In this document: piece after piece, positions 63,446-64,000 of the stretch | Position numbering within the stretch: the first letter of the stretch is position 1 | Layout: every line of letters starts with the position of its first letter | NCBI RefSeq assembly: GCF_004217045.1 | Contig: NZ_SGXM01000011.1 | Location: forward strand, 62,001 to 126,000 | Direction of reading: 5' to 3' | DNA length: 64,000 nucleotides | Origin: Cupriavidus agavae | GTDB lineage: Bacteria > Pseudomonadota > Gammaproteobacteria > Burkholderiales > Burkholderiaceae | Position numbers and translations under genes: made by a program | Notes under the pieces: model-generated | The model's database searches: none | What the model was told of the DNA's origin: nothing | What the model saw: the letters and a program-made list of their open reading frames with translations, nothing else

Positions 63446-63700
63446 GATTTCCCTGTATTCAATGGACGATTTTCGCGCTGGCGGCCGTGGAAAGGCCCGT
63501 CGGCCGTCAGTTCATCGGGAACAGCCGGCTGGCGAAGTGGGTAGCGCAACCGCGGCTTGCCGCAGCGGGCCGGGCTGGCGCAGCAGCATACCTTGCCCGT
63601 ATGACCAACGTGCGTCAATAGTGTCTCCACTGATTTTTGGGAAGGTGGGTTCCTACATGCCCTGGGGCAGAAACGGCTGGCTGCCGGGGGTATCGCGGGG
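63446..63700. other. Gap between gspK and gspL
   Basis: A 255-base non-coding gap, wide for an operon whose other members overlap or nearly touch. On the minus strand a TTGACG (63612-63617) could act as -35, but I find no convincing -10. No hairpin with a T-run is seen. Confidence 0.35.
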
Positions 63701-64000
63701 TCAGCGCTGTTCGGGCATGGCATCGGCGTCGCGCACCCAGATGATACGGGTGGTGTTGCCGCTGCCGAGCACATCGGCGCGGAACACCAGCGATACCTTG
63801 AGCCGCCGCGCCCGGTCGTGGCGCACCAGCCCGTAGATCAGGAAGTAGTGGGTGCGCACATCGAGCGCGTCGGTGGCGTTCGATGCCTGCGGCGCCACCG
63901 ACTGCAACTGCTTGGTCACGTCCCCGGTATTGTTGAAATAGGCGCGGTCGCGCTGGCGTACCAGTTCGCGGGCGCGGTCCAGCGGCAGCTTGTCGATCAC
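63701..64000 (-). CDS. gspK: Type II secretion minor pseudopilin GspK, C-terminal part
   Basis: The last 99 residues of a protein whose start lies beyond the window. The string RELVRQRDRAYFNNTGDVTK, then THYFLIYGLVRHDRARRLKV and TTRIIWVRDADAMPEQR fit the end of GspK, the pseudopilus tip subunit, and it lies directly before gspL. Identification rests on position plus the short fold. Confidence 0.8.
   Translation of the reverse strand: MIDKLPLDRARELVRQRDRAYFNNTGDVTKQLQSVAPQASNATDALDVRTHYFLIYGLVRHDRARRLKVSLVFRADVLGSGNTTRIIWVRDADAMPEQR

Overview
The window is chromosomal DNA of a GC-rich betaproteobacterium of the family Burkholderiaceae, most likely Cupriavidus or a close relative. The evidence is gene content and order: a CYP102-type self-sufficient P450, a gcl-hyi-glxR-ttuD-pyk block, a sox cluster with an FccAB-like pair, and a type II secretion operon, all with strong third-position G/C bias. 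No insertion sequence, prophage, CRISPR array, rRNA or replication origin is visible. The window is mostly core and metabolic DNA with one accessory-looking spot beside a tRNA gene.

Left part (1-8.5 kb): the tail of a chemotaxis receptor, the ribosome-rescue hydrolase arfB, the P450-reductase fusion, htpX, a CzcI-like exported peptide divergent from a CadR/PbrR-type metal regulator, rnk, an exported protein with five 12-residue repeats, and a YpfJ-type zinc protease. From 8.5 to 17.1 kb lies the glyoxylate/tartronate semialdehyde pathway, read on the minus strand as gcl, hyi, glxR, ttuD, pyk. It takes two glyoxylates to tartronate semialdehyde, glycerate, 2-phosphoglycerate and pyruvate. A perfect 23-bp palindrome upstream of gcl and a nearby LysR gene suggest its control. 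From 17.4 to 22.6 kb a GntR regulator and a DctA-type carrier face two M20-type hydrolases, probably one ureido- or N-acyl-amino-acid uptake and hydrolysis unit.

Middle part (22.6-40.5 kb): a MarR gene divergent from an AhpD-like/GNAT/AzoR operon, an ArsC-like gene, an exonuclease and a metallo-hydrolase, rlpA, then rsmI and yraN-diaA-dolP in the order known from enterobacteria. A small cluster of DnaA-box-like sites lies between diaA and dolP. A cytochrome plus SoxF-like flavoprotein, eamA, and cytochrome-soxYZ-dsrE-soxAX-tlpA-soxB follow. soxCD is not found in the window.

Right part (40.5-64 kb): tRNA-Ala(CGC), a NYN-domain gene with small cysteine motifs and two tandem hairpins, a cation diffusion facilitator, a LysE exporter, tag, three MFS transporters, a DODA dioxygenase, a giant fused indolepyruvate ferredoxin oxidoreductase, a NYN-LOTUS protein with a lysine/alanine-rich tail, and the type II secretion genes gspK-L-M-N-D-E-F on the minus strand (gspK runs off the end).

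A family of look-alike hairpins built on CTCCCGC-loop-GCGGGAG recurs at six or more gene ends and is the main dispersed repeat.
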